Part shown: positions 27,941 through 38,227 of the stretch, in pieces
How positions within the stretch are numbered: position 1 is the stretch's first letter
Layout: each line of letters starts with the position of its first letter
From: CADEEN01 sp963740395
GTDB taxonomy: Bacteria; Pseudomonadota; Gammaproteobacteria; Burkholderiales; Burkholderiaceae_C
Assembly: GCA_963740395.1 (NCBI GenBank)
Contig: CAVUEP010000008.1
Span: 28,235 to 92,234, forward strand
Direction of reading: 5' to 3'
DNA: 64,000 nt
Position numbers and translations under genes: made by a program
Notes under the pieces: generated by a model
The model's database searches: none
What the model was told of the DNA's origin: nothing
What the model saw: only the letters and a program-made list of their open reading frames with translations

Positions 27941-28872
27941 CCCCGACCGCGCCGCTGCCCGACGAGTTGCTGCGCTACCTGCGGCACCTCGAGGTCGAGC
28001 GGCGGCTGGCCGCGCGCACGCTGACGCTGTACCGCGAGGCGCTGCAGCGCCTCAACGCCGCGGCAACCGACGCCGGCATCGAATTGCAGGCGGTGCAGAC
28101 GCAGCATGTGCGGCGCTGGCTGGCGCAGTTGCACCAGCGCGGCCTGGCGCCGCGCAGTCTGGCGATCGTGCTCGCCGCCTGGCGCGGGCTCTATCGCTGG
28201 TGGGGCGAGCAGCATGCGGTGGTCAGCAACCCGGTCGACGGCGTGCGCGCGCCCAAGGCCGCCAAGCCGCTGCCCAAGGCCTTGTCGGTCGACCATGCCG
28301 TGGCGCTGGCCGACCACGTCGCCGACAACGGTGACGCCGCGCTCGCCGCACGCGACCATGCGATCGTCGAACTGCTTTACGGCTGCGGCCTGCGCGTCGG
28401 CGAGTTGGTCGGGCTCGACGCCCGCGCCGGGCGCGACGCTTCAGGCTGGATCGATGCCCCCGACGCCACGGCGCATGTGCTGGGCAAGGGCAGCAAGCGG
28501 CGCAGCGTGCCGGTCGGCCGCGCCGCACAGACGGCGCTGAGCGCCTGGCTCGAGCACCGTGCGGCCATGGCCCGGCCCGAAGAGGCCGCGCTCTTCGTCA
28601 GCCGCCGCGGCACTCGACTGGGCGCGAGCCAGGTGCGGGCGCGGCTCAAGACCTTGGCGCTGCAGGCCGGGCTGCCGACCCATGTGCACCCGCACATGCT
28701 GCGCCACAGCTTTGCCTCGCACCTGCTTCAGTCCAGCGGCGACTTGCGGGCGGTGCAGGAACTGCTGGGCCACGCCAACATCGCGACCACGCAGGTCTAT
28801 ACCAAGCTCGACTTCCAGCACCTGGCCAAGGTGTACGACGCCGCGCACCCGCGCGCCAAGCGCCGTAGCTGA
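27937..28872 (+). CDS. xerC: Tyrosine recombinase XerC
   Basis: The product is 311 aa. It resolves chromosome dimers at dif with XerD. GTG 27937 overlaps the DUF484 stop. The N-terminal SAM-like core-binding domain (LLRYLRHLEVERRLAARTL) is followed by the catalytic domain. All catalytic positions are visible: Arg in GCGLRVGEL, Lys in GKGSKRR, HMLRHSFASHLL (H-x-x-R), GHANIATTQ and the Tyr nucleophile in QVYTKLD. It is intact, in contrast to many neighbours. Confidence 0.92.
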   Translation: MTPTAPLPDELLRYLRHLEVERRLAARTLTLYREALQRLNAAATDAGIELQAVQTQHVRRWLAQLHQRGLAPRSLAIVLAAWRGLYRWWGEQHAVVSNPVDGVRAPKAAKPLPKALSVDHAVALADHVADNGDAALAARDHAIVELLYGCGLRVGELVGLDARAGRDASGWIDAPDATAHVLGKGSKRRSVPVGRAAQTALSAWLEHRAAMARPEEAALFVSRRGTRLGASQVRARLKTLALQAGLPTHVHPHMLRHSFASHLLQSSGDLRAVQELLGHANIATTQVYTKLDFQHLAKVYDAAHPRAKRRS

Positions 28873-28882
28873 CCGAGCGCGC

Positions 28883-29419
28883 CTACTTCGGCGCGCCCTG
28901 GTTGGCAATGATCTGGATGTCGCTGCCCTTCTCGGCCTTCATCACCGACACCTGGGTGTGCTGTTTGGTGGCGTCGTCGATAAGCATCATCATCTGCGTG
29001 TCGCCGCTGCTCATGTCGGTGAACTGCTTGCCTTGCGACGCGCCCTTGAGCTTGTCGCGGTAGAAGGCCGCCACCTTGTCGGGCGCGTCGTCGCTGTGCA
29101 GCATCACCGTGACGGCGCTGCCTTCGGGGGTCGAGATCTTCGTCGCCTCGCCTTCCTTGGGCTGGGTGCCGGGGTAGAAGGGCAGGCCGAGGTCGGCCTC
29201 GGTGACCTTGGCCGTGCCCATCTCCATCTGGCTGACCTTGCCCGAAGCGTCGGTCGTCGTGATCTTCATGCCGCCGCTGGACAGGTCGACCTTGGCCTTG
29301 CTGCCGTCCTTGGCCATCTGCGATTCGATCATCTTCTCGGCCGCGGTCTCGGTGGCCTTGCCGCAGGCGGCCAGCGCCACCGCGGCGGCCGCGGCAAGCA
29401 GGGTGAGGGTGCGTTGCAT
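28883..29419 (-). CDS. Small lipoprotein of unknown function
   Basis: The product is 178 aa. The signal peptide has lipobox ALAAC followed by GKATETAAEKMIESQMAKDG. The rest is a small soluble domain (LGLPFYPGTQPKEGEATKI, VAAFYRDKLKG, DIQIIANQGAPK) resembling periplasmic proteins that follow polar-residue displacement over time. I cannot name the family. It is convergent with xerC, with only 10 bp between their stops. Confidence 0.75.
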   Translation of the reverse strand: MQRTLTLLAAAAAVALAACGKATETAAEKMIESQMAKDGSKAKVDLSSGGMKITTTDASGKVSQMEMGTAKVTEADLGLPFYPGTQPKEGEATKISTPEGSAVTVMLHSDDAPDKVAAFYRDKLKGASQGKQFTDMSSGDTQMMMLIDDATKQHTQVSVMKAEKGSDIQIIANQGAPK

Positions 29420-29522
29420 GGGGCGCTCCTGGACTCATGAAGGAGGCGCGGATTGTGAGCAGCCCGCGCCGACTTGACCATCCCAAACCCGGCACGCCGA
29501 TGGCAGCCGGCAGAATCGCGGC

Positions 29523-30720
29523 ATGAAAGTCATCACGCTGCGCGAAGGCAAGGAACGTTCGCTGCTGCGCCGCCACCCCTGGGTGTTCCAGGGCAGCGTG
29601 GCCAAGGGCGGCGCCGACCGCGGCGAAACCGTTCGCGTGCAGGCCCACGACGGACGCTTCCTGGCCTGGGGCGCCTTCAGCCCGGACTCCATGATCCGCG
29701 TGCGCGCCTGGAGCTTCGTCGAGACCGAGCGCATCGACCGCGCGTTTTTCGAGCGGCGCATCGCCACCGCGGTGGCGCTGCGCGCGCGCTTGGCCGTCGA
29801 CAGCGACGCGATGCGCCTGGTGCACGGCGAGGCCGATGGCCTGCCGGGGTTGATCGTCGACCGCTATGGCAACCTGCTGTGCGCGCAGTTCCTCGCCGCC
29901 GGTACCGAGCGTTGGAAGGCCACGATCGCCGACGCGCTGCTGGCTGCGACGGGCTGCACCAGGTTGTACGAGCGATCGGATGCCAGTGTGCGCGGCCTGG
30001 AAGGCCTGCCTGCCATCAAAGGCTGGCTGCGCGGCGCCGACGACGGCGCAAGTTCGGCCGAGGTGACGATCCGCGAGCACGACTGGCAGCTCACGGTCGA
30101 CGTCGCCGAGGGCCACAAGACCGGCTTCTACCTCGACCAGCGCGACAACCGCGCCCGCTTCGCGGCGCTGGTGCGTCACTTCGGCACTCGGCAGGGTTCT
30201 CAACTGCTACTGCTACACGGGGGGCTTCAGCGTGGCGGCGCTGGCCGGCGGCGCGGCGCAGGTGGTCAGCGTCGACTCGTCGGCGCCGGCGCTGGCGCGC
30301 GCTCGCGCCCATGTGCTGCTCAACGGCTTCGACGCCGCGCGCGCCGAGTTCGTCGATGCCGACGTCAACGCCTTCCTGCGCCAGCAGCTCGACGCCGGCC
30401 GGCAGTTCGACGCCATCGTGCTCGACCCGCCGAAGTTCGCGCCCACGGCAGCCCATGCCGAGCGCGCCGCACGCGCCTACAAGGACATCAACCGCCTGGC
30501 GCTGATGCTGCTCGCTCCCGGCGGGCTGCTGTTCACGTTCTCCTGCTCGGGCGGCGTCAATGCCGATCTGTTCCACAAGATCGTCGCCGGCGCGGGCATC
30601 GACGCCGGCGTCGACGGCCTGCTGCTCGAGCGCCTGGCCGGCGCCTGCGACCACCCGACGACGATCAACTTCCCCGAAGGCGAGTACCTCAAGGGCCTGG
30701 TGATCCTGAAGTCGGCTTGA
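29523..30720 (+). CDS. rlmI: RlmI-type 23S rRNA cytosine methyltransferase, one frameshift
   Basis: This is a SAM-dependent m5C methyltransferase of the PUA plus Rossmann type. The N-terminal PUA-like part is KERSLLRRHPWVFQGSV. The linker is DGLPGLIVDRYG, followed by EGHKTGFYLDQRDNR. A frameshift near 30188 restores LNCYCYTGGFSVAALAGGA (the SAM site). The catalytic region is DAIVLDPPKFAP and LFTFSCSGGV with the conserved Cys. It ends GLVILKSA. The total of 1198 nt is one base over a whole number of codons. The 3' end overlaps the convergent Lrp gene by 32 bp. The exact substrate (RlmI or RlmI-like) is inferred from the family. Confidence 0.8.
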
Positions 30721-31201
30721 GGCTTGCCGCCGCCGCCGCGCGCAGGTCGATGCGCGGCTCGAACTTGGCGCGCTTGACGGCGAAGAAGGTCTTCACGTTG
30801 CGCACGTTGGCGTGCTGCGTGAACAGGCGCTGCACCAGCGCGTGGTAGGCCGCCATGTCGGCCAGCCACAGCACGAGCATGAAGTCGGGGCCCGGGCTGA
30901 CGCGCCAGCATTGCTGCACCGCCGCGTCGGCCACCGCGAGCGCCTCGAAGGCGTCGAGATGCTCGGCGCCCTGGCGGTCGAGCTGCACCTCGACCAGCGC
31001 CTGCAGGCCGGCGCCCAGCTTCTCGGACGACAGCAGCGCGATGCGGCGCTCGATCACGCCGCTCTCGGACAGCCGGCGCACGCGGCGCAGGGCGGTGGCC
31101 GGCGAGACATGGGCGGCCGCGGCGAGGTCCTGGTTGGACCGGCCGGCGTCGGCCTGCAGCAGGTCGAGCAGGCGCAGGTCGGTGTCGTCGAGGTCGATCA
31201 T
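30689..31201 (-). CDS. Lrp/AsnC family transcriptional regulator
   Basis: The product is 170 aa. I start at ATG 31201 (MIDLDDTDLRLLDLLQADAG), the usual family N-terminus, rather than the in-frame ATG at 31231. The N-terminal helix-turn-helix is SNQDLAAAAHVSPATALRRV. The C-terminal RAM ligand domain includes VSPGPDFMLVLWLADMAAYH. It is divergent from glmS (161 bp apart) and convergent with the rRNA methyltransferase. The effector is unknown, probably an amino acid. Confidence 0.88.
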   Translation of the reverse strand: MIDLDDTDLRLLDLLQADAGRSNQDLAAAAHVSPATALRRVRRLSESGVIERRIALLSSEKLGAGLQALVEVQLDRQGAEHLDAFEALAVADAAVQQCWRVSPGPDFMLVLWLADMAAYHALVQRLFTQHANVRNVKTFFAVKRAKFEPRIDLRAAAAASLKPTSGSPGP

Positions 31202-31361
31202 GGTGGCGGATTGATTGCTCAAACAGCACATATGATGAAATATGAGATCTCAGCATGTGTGCAGTGGCGTAGTTTCTACTGAATGTCGATGAAAAGTGCA
31301 AGCAAATTGCAGCATGCTCGTGCCTACGATCGCGCCCATCTGCAATTCCTGAGGCTTCCCC

Positions 31362-33230
<1,869 letters not shown>

Positions 33231-33370
33231 ACGACGGCCACGGGCGATCGCGTGTTGATTCGTGGGAATAGATGTTGTCGGAGTCAAAGTAGGCGTCGTC
33301 GGCGCGGACGTTGACTTGACCCATTTGGCATAGTTCTGCCGACAAACAGCAGACCCGCCGAGTTCACGAC

Positions 33371-33514
33371 TTACTTGCGCCAATGCTTGCGACTAGCTCT
33401 GGTCGGTGGAGTCAGTCGAAAGTCGGCAACCTGCGTCAACTCAATGTCAGCGTCGACAGCGCGTGTCCACAGCAGCAAGCCCACATCCAGGGCCGCGCTG
33501 CAGGGAACAGTCAT
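33371..33514 (-). pseudogene. Truncated paralogue of the lipoprotein at 33544-34266
   Basis: This is a 47-codon frame starting MTVPCSAALDVGLL, nearly the same as the MAVPCNAALP start of the gene just upstream, then ending in unrelated sequence. The preceding 50 bp (end of one gene, spacer, ribosome site and start of the next) are duplicated at 34244-34321. I read it as the surviving 5' end of a third tandem copy. Expression is doubtful. Confidence 0.45.
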
Positions 33515-33569
33515 GGTTTTCTCCGTGGTGCGAGGGGGTGGGTTCACCGGGCTTCGAAGAACCACTGCG
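33492..33569. repeat. 78-bp direct repeat, copy A (partner at 34244-34321)
   Basis: The segment covers the 3' end of one lipoprotein gene, the spacer and the start of the next. It matches 34244-34321 at 71 of 78 positions. The repeat marks the junction of a tandem gene duplication. Confidence 0.85.
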
Positions 33570-34266
33570 CGTTCGCGGGGGCGGTGTTCAGCACCTCGAC
33601 CTCGGTCATCCGCGGGTGGTTGCGGCCGGTGGGGTCGGCATGCAGAGAGGTGATGGAATGGCGCAGCAGGTTCCAACCCGCGGCCAAGGTCATGCGGTAC
33701 TCGGTGGTTTGCGGGTACGCGTCGGTGGCTTCGGGGTTGGTGTAGGTTGTCTGCATGCACTTGGCGGCAACCGTCGCCGACTGGTCTACGTGCACCCACT
33801 GCATCCATGCACCCAGCGCTGCGTTGCCCTGGCTCCAGCTCTCGCGCCAAGCGACCACCTTTGCATCAGTGGCCAGATGCAGGGTGCCCAACTCTTTGCC
33901 CGCGCGCGATGCGAACAGCGATGTCGGGACGAAGGCCGCAGTTTCAGGCTTGGCGATGGCTGCACCGTCGTCCCGGCAGGAAGGGAAGGTCTGGCCCAGC
34001 GGCTGCGGCTTCGGCGGCACCTCGGGCAGGGTCAGGGTGACGGTGCCGTCGGCGGCGATCTTGCCCACGGTCACCGGACCGCCGGGCGAGTGGCTCATCA
34101 CCTGCGCTTCGCCGCCGGACCATCCGGGAATGCGGTGGTCGGAGGCTTGGGCGGCGGCGCTGCTGGTGGGCACGGGATCGGCGGGCTTGCTGCAGGCGCT
34201 GGCGAGCAGCACCGTCAATGCCAGGGCGAGGGTGTGCGGCAGAGCCGCGTTGCAGGGAACAGCCAT
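33544..34266 (-). CDS. Small lipoprotein of unknown function
   Basis: The product is 240 aa. The start ATG 34266 gives MAVPCNAALPHTLALALTV with lipobox SAC followed by SKPADPVPTSSAAAQ. A 17-codon in-frame extension upstream is part of the duplicated spacer and not a likely start. The mature domain is Thr/Ala/Trp-rich (VVAWRESWSQGNAALGAWMQW, TTEYRMTLAAGWNLLRH) and ends NAQWFFEAR. Remnants of related copies lie on both sides. No family was recognised. Confidence 0.65.
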   Translation of the reverse strand: MAVPCNAALPHTLALALTVLLASACSKPADPVPTSSAAAQASDHRIPGWSGGEAQVMSHSPGGPVTVGKIAADGTVTLTLPEVPPKPQPLGQTFPSCRDDGAAIAKPETAAFVPTSLFASRAGKELGTLHLATDAKVVAWRESWSQGNAALGAWMQWVHVDQSATVAAKCMQTTYTNPEATDAYPQTTEYRMTLAAGWNLLRHSITSLHADPTGRNHPRMTEVEVLNTAPANAQWFFEAR

Positions 34267-34321
34267 GGTTGTCTCCGTGGGGCGAGAGGGTGGGTTCATC
34301 GGTCTTCGAAGAACCACTGCG
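34244..34321. repeat. 78-bp direct repeat, copy B (partner at 33492-33569)
   Basis: It is 91% identical to copy A over its whole length, with no gaps. It contains the start of the intact lipoprotein gene and the last codons (QWFFEDR, stop) of the vanished upstream copy. Confidence 0.85.
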
Positions 34322-34380
34322 TGTCCTTGGGTGCGGCGGCCAAGATCATGGGGTACTCGGTGGTTTGCATGTATGCGACG
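34296..34380 (-). pseudogene. Remnant of an upstream lipoprotein paralogue (C-terminal codons only)
   Basis: On the minus strand the sequence ends DTQWFFEDR then stop, matching the NAQWFFEAR end of the neighbouring gene. About 40 bp further upstream (34337-34377) match the codons around TTEYRMTLAAG of that gene (33681-33721), with roughly 110 bp missing between. Only the tail of the copy survives, right next to the terminator of the following large lipoprotein gene. Confidence 0.6.
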
Positions 34381-34382
34381 CA

Positions 34383-34410
34383 GAGCGGGCCCACGGTTTC
34401 GGGCCCGCTC
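34383..34410 (-). terminator. Hairpin downstream of the large lipoprotein gene
   Basis: GAGCGGGCCC (34383-34392) and GGGCCCGCTC (34401-34410) form a perfect 10-bp stem with an 8-base loop, 12 bp beyond the stop of the minus-strand gene at 34422. A T-tract is not obvious, so its efficiency is uncertain. Confidence 0.65.
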
Positions 34411-34421
34411 ACGTGCGCGTC

Positions 34422-37400
34422 TCAGCGCGCCACGCGCGTGAGTTGCACAAAACCCTTCATGCTGCTGCTGTCTGCCACCCCAGGCCCGCCAGTCGCCGAA
34501 AGGATGGACGCCTCGGCGCCATGGCCGCTGTTGACGAAGATGAGCACACGGTCGGGTTGGCCCGGAACGGCGGCGGCGTCGAACTCGATGGTTTGATCAA
34601 AACGTACCGCGCTCTGCGCGTCCTGGCAGTTGAATTCGCGTGTGCTGGGCAGGAAAGCCTTCTGGAAATCCTGGTTCGTCAGCACGATGCTGCCGTCGGG
34701 CAGGAAGCGGTAGACGTTGATTGAGAGGTTGTATGGCAACCCCACCAAATCCGGGGGCGGGCGCAGTATGCGGCTGCAATCCATCTGCACCTGGACACGG
34801 TAGGACGCGGCCTCGCCGACCTTCAGCTCGTAGCGCGCCAACCATTGCGTGGCGCCATAGGCCTCGCTGCAGTTCTCGGTGCCCTGGGAACCCGTCACCT
34901 TGCACTGGTTGGACGCCTGGCCGGCGATGTCGACATCGAGTCGGCTGCCGTCACTGCTGGCTGCGAGCAGCGAGTTCAGCCTGGCGTGACCGTTGAAGCT
35001 GCTGTCGGCGCAATCCGGGTTCGCGCCCAGGCCTCGCACCGCCACACCTGAGGGCACGGGGTCGTAGCTGATCCGGGACTCGCGACCAAACCAGAAGTCC
35101 GACACCGGCGCGGCCTGGCGGAAGTCAGGCACGTCGAAACGGTCTTCCATTTGCTCAAACACGCCCCGCTCGTCGGTGGCGCAGCCACTGTCTCTGCCCG
35201 GGAAGGTCACGTTCGACTTGTGCAGGTAGTACACCGCCATGCCGACGCAGCGTCCGACCTGGAAGCTCACCTCGTCCTTGACTCGCGGGTCGGCGTCCAG
35301 GCTGACGCGCAGCGTCACCATGCTGTCTGCCAAGGGCGCCTGGTAGCTGACCGCGAGCCCGTTGCTCGGGTTCACCGAGCCCCCGCCCGAAACCACCTGC
35401 CAGGTCACGGCCGGCGCGGTCGCCGCACCCGAGTAGACGGCCGTGAACGGCTGCGTGCCGCCATGCGCCAGGCAGATGCCGGCGGGTGCGTTGATCTGCA
35501 GGCCATCGCCGACGACGATGTTCTGCGTCGCGCCGCGGCCGGGTGTGGACGGTTCCAGCGTGATCGAGTTGCTGGCCACGCGCACGTCCAGCGGAAAGCG
35601 CGTGCGGTCGGCTGGCGTGTTGACAGCGATGTTGTGCACATTGCCCGTCACCTGATGCGCTCCGGTGGCAACCGTGCGGCCCTGGCTGTCGGTGATCTGC
35701 ACCGTCACGTGCTGGCGTTCAGTTTGTTTCGTGTCGTCGAGCCGGAACTGCACCTGCGCCACGTCGCCGGCCTGTTCCACACGATTCAAGGTGCCCGGCA
35801 GAAAGCGCACCGACTTGGCCGGCACCGTGATCGACTTGCGATCCAGCACCACCGGGCCCGGGAAGTGCTCCTGGCGGCTGCGCACCTCCAGGGTCGACGT
35901 GCCCAGACGCGCGGCAACGATCTCCCGCGTCTGGAAGTCGTGCAGGATCGCGTCGCCGCTGGTCTGCACGTCCAGCCAGCGGTAGAAGTCGTTGTCGGGC
36001 ACGGCCACGGGGCCGAACTGCGTGCTGCCTATGGTCCAGCAGTTGGTGATGGTGGGAATGTCCGTCTGCAGCCTGTCCAGCCGTTTGGCCAGTTCGTTCT
36101 TGCCGAGGAAGTCCACGCCGCGCACGGGCACCTTGACGATGAAGGACTTGTCGGGGATGCCGATCAAGTTCAGCAGGCCGTCCACGCCAGGGCGCACGAT
36201 GGCCATGCCACTGTTGGTGGCGTAGAGCTTCGCGTCAGACCACTTGATGGCCGGGTCACCATAGACCACCGAACTCCAGTCTTCCTCGATGCGCGTCTTG
36301 TCGAGCACAAAGCTCAACTGGTCGAGCGCGTTGGGGTAGAGGTTGATGCGCATCTGCACGGCCAGTTCGGCGGCGTAGAGCGCCACGCCCACCCATTGCC
36401 CGACCTCGGGCACAAGCAGACCCAGGGCGCCGAACAGCGACGACATCGTCTTGAAGCTGCGCCCCAGCGGGCCGTTCAGGTCGGCCTTGAGCTGCGCCGA
36501 GACCTTGAGGTAGTCGCTCAGCGCCTCCGGGCTGCTCAGATCGAAGAGGCCGGCGCTCACCGTGCCCAGCGTGCCGCAGAGGCCGAAATCGAGGTTGTCG
36601 TGGGTCGACAGCTTCACCATGCGTGGACCCAGGCCCAGGGTCGGCGCCGGGGTCTGTGCCAGCGCGGCTGTAGGGGTGCTGCGGGCCGGCGCGGCGCCTG
36701 CGCCCAGGACCGGTGCGGATTCGAAGCTGGCGATCAGGCGTTCGACCAGGCCCTGCATGTCGGCCTCGGCCAGCAGCGCGTTCACATAGGCCCTCTTGTC
36801 CGCCGGCAGCGCCGCCAGCTGGGCTTCCAGGCCTTCGGCCCCTTGCATCACGGTGGCCATCATTGCCGCAGACACTGCCAGCGACGGCAGTTCGGACAGC
36901 GGCTTGTCGCGCAGGTCTGTCGCCGACACGCCGGCAGCCGTCTTCTGCTGCGCCAGCGCCACCAGCGCACGCACACGCGTCATGGCCGTGCTGGCATAGG
37001 CGGCGTCGGTGGTCGCCGGCAGCGCCAGCACCGTGAACGGCAGCGGCGCGCAGGTCTGGGTGGCGCCGACGATGCGCAATGTCACCGCGCCGCCGGCCAG
37101 GTCCATGTCGGGATGCAGCGGCGCCACCATCTCCAGCGTGCCGTCGCTGCGCGGCGTGAAGCCAGTCACCGCCTTGCGGTCGCTGGCCGCGCTGACCTCG
37201 ACAGTGGCGTTCTCGGTGATGCCCAAGGCGCTGCCACCGCTGACGATCACTGCTGCTCCGGGCCGCGCACTGGTGGCCGAGAACTGCAGGCTGGAGCAGT
37301 TCAAAGCCCCAGGAACGGGAGCCACGGTGGCGCCACTGTCACTCCCGCCGCCGCCGCAGGCGGTGAGCGTTGTGAGCGCCGCCAGGCCCGCAAGCCACGC

Positions 37401-37469
37401 CAAGCCATGCCGCCTGGGCCCGGAGGCGCGCTCATCCACTCCACTCACTCCATACTCAGGCTGCTTCAT
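34422..37469 (-). CDS. Large lipoprotein of unknown function
   Basis: The product is 1015 aa. ATG 37469 (MKQPEYGVSG) gives a lipoprotein signal with lipobox LTAC followed by GGGG. Residues ~40-140 look like an Ig/TIG-type domain (PGAAVIVSGGSALGITENATV). A helical central region follows (about 150-400). Residues ~580-760 contain further beta-sandwich repeats (KSITVPAKSVRFLPGTLNR, GGSVNPSNGLAVSYQAP, the latter Big-like). The C-terminal part holds several Cys and aromatic strands. It is divergent from the ECF sigma/kinase operon, 206 bp apart, and may be its output or sensor, which is inference. It is intact over 3 kb. Confidence 0.72.
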   Translation of the reverse strand: MKQPEYGVSGVDERASGPRRHGLAWLAGLAALTTLTACGGGGSDSGATVAPVPGALNCSSLQFSATSARPGAAVIVSGGSALGITENATVEVSAASDRKAVTGFTPRSDGTLEMVAPLHPDMDLAGGAVTLRIVGATQTCAPLPFTVLALPATTDAAYASTAMTRVRALVALAQQKTAAGVSATDLRDKPLSELPSLAVSAAMMATVMQGAEGLEAQLAALPADKRAYVNALLAEADMQGLVERLIASFESAPVLGAGAAPARSTPTAALAQTPAPTLGLGPRMVKLSTHDNLDFGLCGTLGTVSAGLFDLSSPEALSDYLKVSAQLKADLNGPLGRSFKTMSSLFGALGLLVPEVGQWVGVALYAAELAVQMRINLYPNALDQLSFVLDKTRIEEDWSSVVYGDPAIKWSDAKLYATNSGMAIVRPGVDGLLNLIGIPDKSFIVKVPVRGVDFLGKNELAKRLDRLQTDIPTITNCWTIGSTQFGPVAVPDNDFYRWLDVQTSGDAILHDFQTREIVAARLGTSTLEVRSRQEHFPGPVVLDRKSITVPAKSVRFLPGTLNRVEQAGDVAQVQFRLDDTKQTERQHVTVQITDSQGRTVATGAHQVTGNVHNIAVNTPADRTRFPLDVRVASNSITLEPSTPGRGATQNIVVGDGLQINAPAGICLAHGGTQPFTAVYSGAATAPAVTWQVVSGGGSVNPSNGLAVSYQAPLADSMVTLRVSLDADPRVKDEVSFQVGRCVGMAVYYLHKSNVTFPGRDSGCATDERGVFEQMEDRFDVPDFRQAAPVSDFWFGRESRISYDPVPSGVAVRGLGANPDCADSSFNGHARLNSLLAASSDGSRLDVDIAGQASNQCKVTGSQGTENCSEAYGATQWLARYELKVGEAASYRVQVQMDCSRILRPPPDLVGLPYNLSINVYRFLPDGSIVLTNQDFQKAFLPSTREFNCQDAQSAVRFDQTIEFDAAAVPGQPDRVLIFVNSGHGAEASILSATGGPGVADSSSMKGFVQLTRVAR

Positions 37470-37589
37470 CACTTGTCCATTTCTCGCGACTACGCCGAGC
37501 TCCTCGCTCCGGCCCCAAGCGGCCAGAGCGATGCCCACACTCCGCAATACGCAAGAACCTCCCGGCAGCCGCCACGGCCGGCGGTTTCC

Positions 37590-37595
37590 TATACT
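37590..37595 (+). promoter_or_regulatory. Possible -10 box for the sigma factor/kinase operon
   Basis: TATACT, five of six consensus positions, lies 81 bp before the ECF start within the 206-bp divergent region. No matching -35 is visible at 16-18 bp. This may be activator-dependent, or a chance match. Confidence 0.3.
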
Positions 37596-37675
37596 TCGCA
37601 CTGGCCACACGCCATCACGCGCACCGGCACCGGGGCCTGCCGGGTGCGCACGCTGCAATCAACAGAGGCAACCCC

Positions 37676-38227
37676 ATGGACCCCCGGTCTTCAGATGCAC
37701 CCGAAGCCCGGGGATCGTCAGACCAATCGTTGGCTGAGTTGCTGCCCGAGGTTTATCAAGACCTGCGCCGCATCGCCCGCAACCACCTGCGGCGACACCA
37801 GGCCGGCCTCACCCTTGACACGACGGCGGTGGTGCACGAGGCCTACCTTAAGCTGGCCGCCGGCCGGGGCGCCTGGAGTGACCGCGCGCACTTCTTCGCG
37901 CTGGCCTCTACCGCGATGCGCCAACTGCTGGTCGATCACGCACGCCGACGCCACGCCGACAAACGCGGTGGCGGGGCCGTGCACGTCACGCTCAGCCACG
38001 CCGAAGGCGTCAACACCGAACCGGCGCTCGATGTGCTGGCGCTGAATGACGCGCTGACGGCGCTGGCGGCCATCGACCCGATGCTCGAGCGCGTCGTCGA
38101 ATGCCGGTTCTTCGCCGGCCTCAGCGTCGAAGAATGCGCGTTGGCTCTCGACCGCTCGGCGCGGTCGGTCGAGCGCGACTGGGCACGTGCCCGGGCCTAC
38201 CTCTTCGACGCGCTGTCGAACGCATGA
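37676..38227 (+). CDS. ECF-type sigma factor of the kinase-associated class
   Basis: The product is 183 aa. Region 2 spans about residues 18-90 (LLPEVYQDLRRIARNHLRR, DTTAVVHEAYLKL, WSDRAHFFALASTAMRQLL). Region 4 spans about 125-180 (CRFFAGLSVEECALALDRS, SVERDWARARAYL). The pattern fits Sigma70_ECF (PF07638). The acidic pair usual in region 2.2 of ECFs (the DAED box) is replaced by LDTTAV, with threonines at 46, 49 and 50. The stop overlaps the start of the Ser/Thr kinase gene (ATGA), so the pair is coupled. In the known EcfP/PknT pair of Vibrio, the sigma factor is activated by Thr phosphorylation in this region. A similar mechanism here is inference. Confidence 0.85.
   Translation: MDPRSSDAPEARGSSDQSLAELLPEVYQDLRRIARNHLRRHQAGLTLDTTAVVHEAYLKLAAGRGAWSDRAHFFALASTAMRQLLVDHARRRHADKRGGGAVHVTLSHAEGVNTEPALDVLALNDALTALAAIDPMLERVVECRFFAGLSVEECALALDRSARSVERDWARARAYLFDALSNA

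Noticed and set aside
35151..38045. A 964-codon open frame on the plus strand opposite the large lipoprotein
   Set aside because: Its composition is His/Arg/Gly-rich as expected for the antisense of a GC-rich gene. It has no ribosome site or recognisable domain, and it runs through the lipoprotein signal, the divergent promoter and the sigma factor gene.
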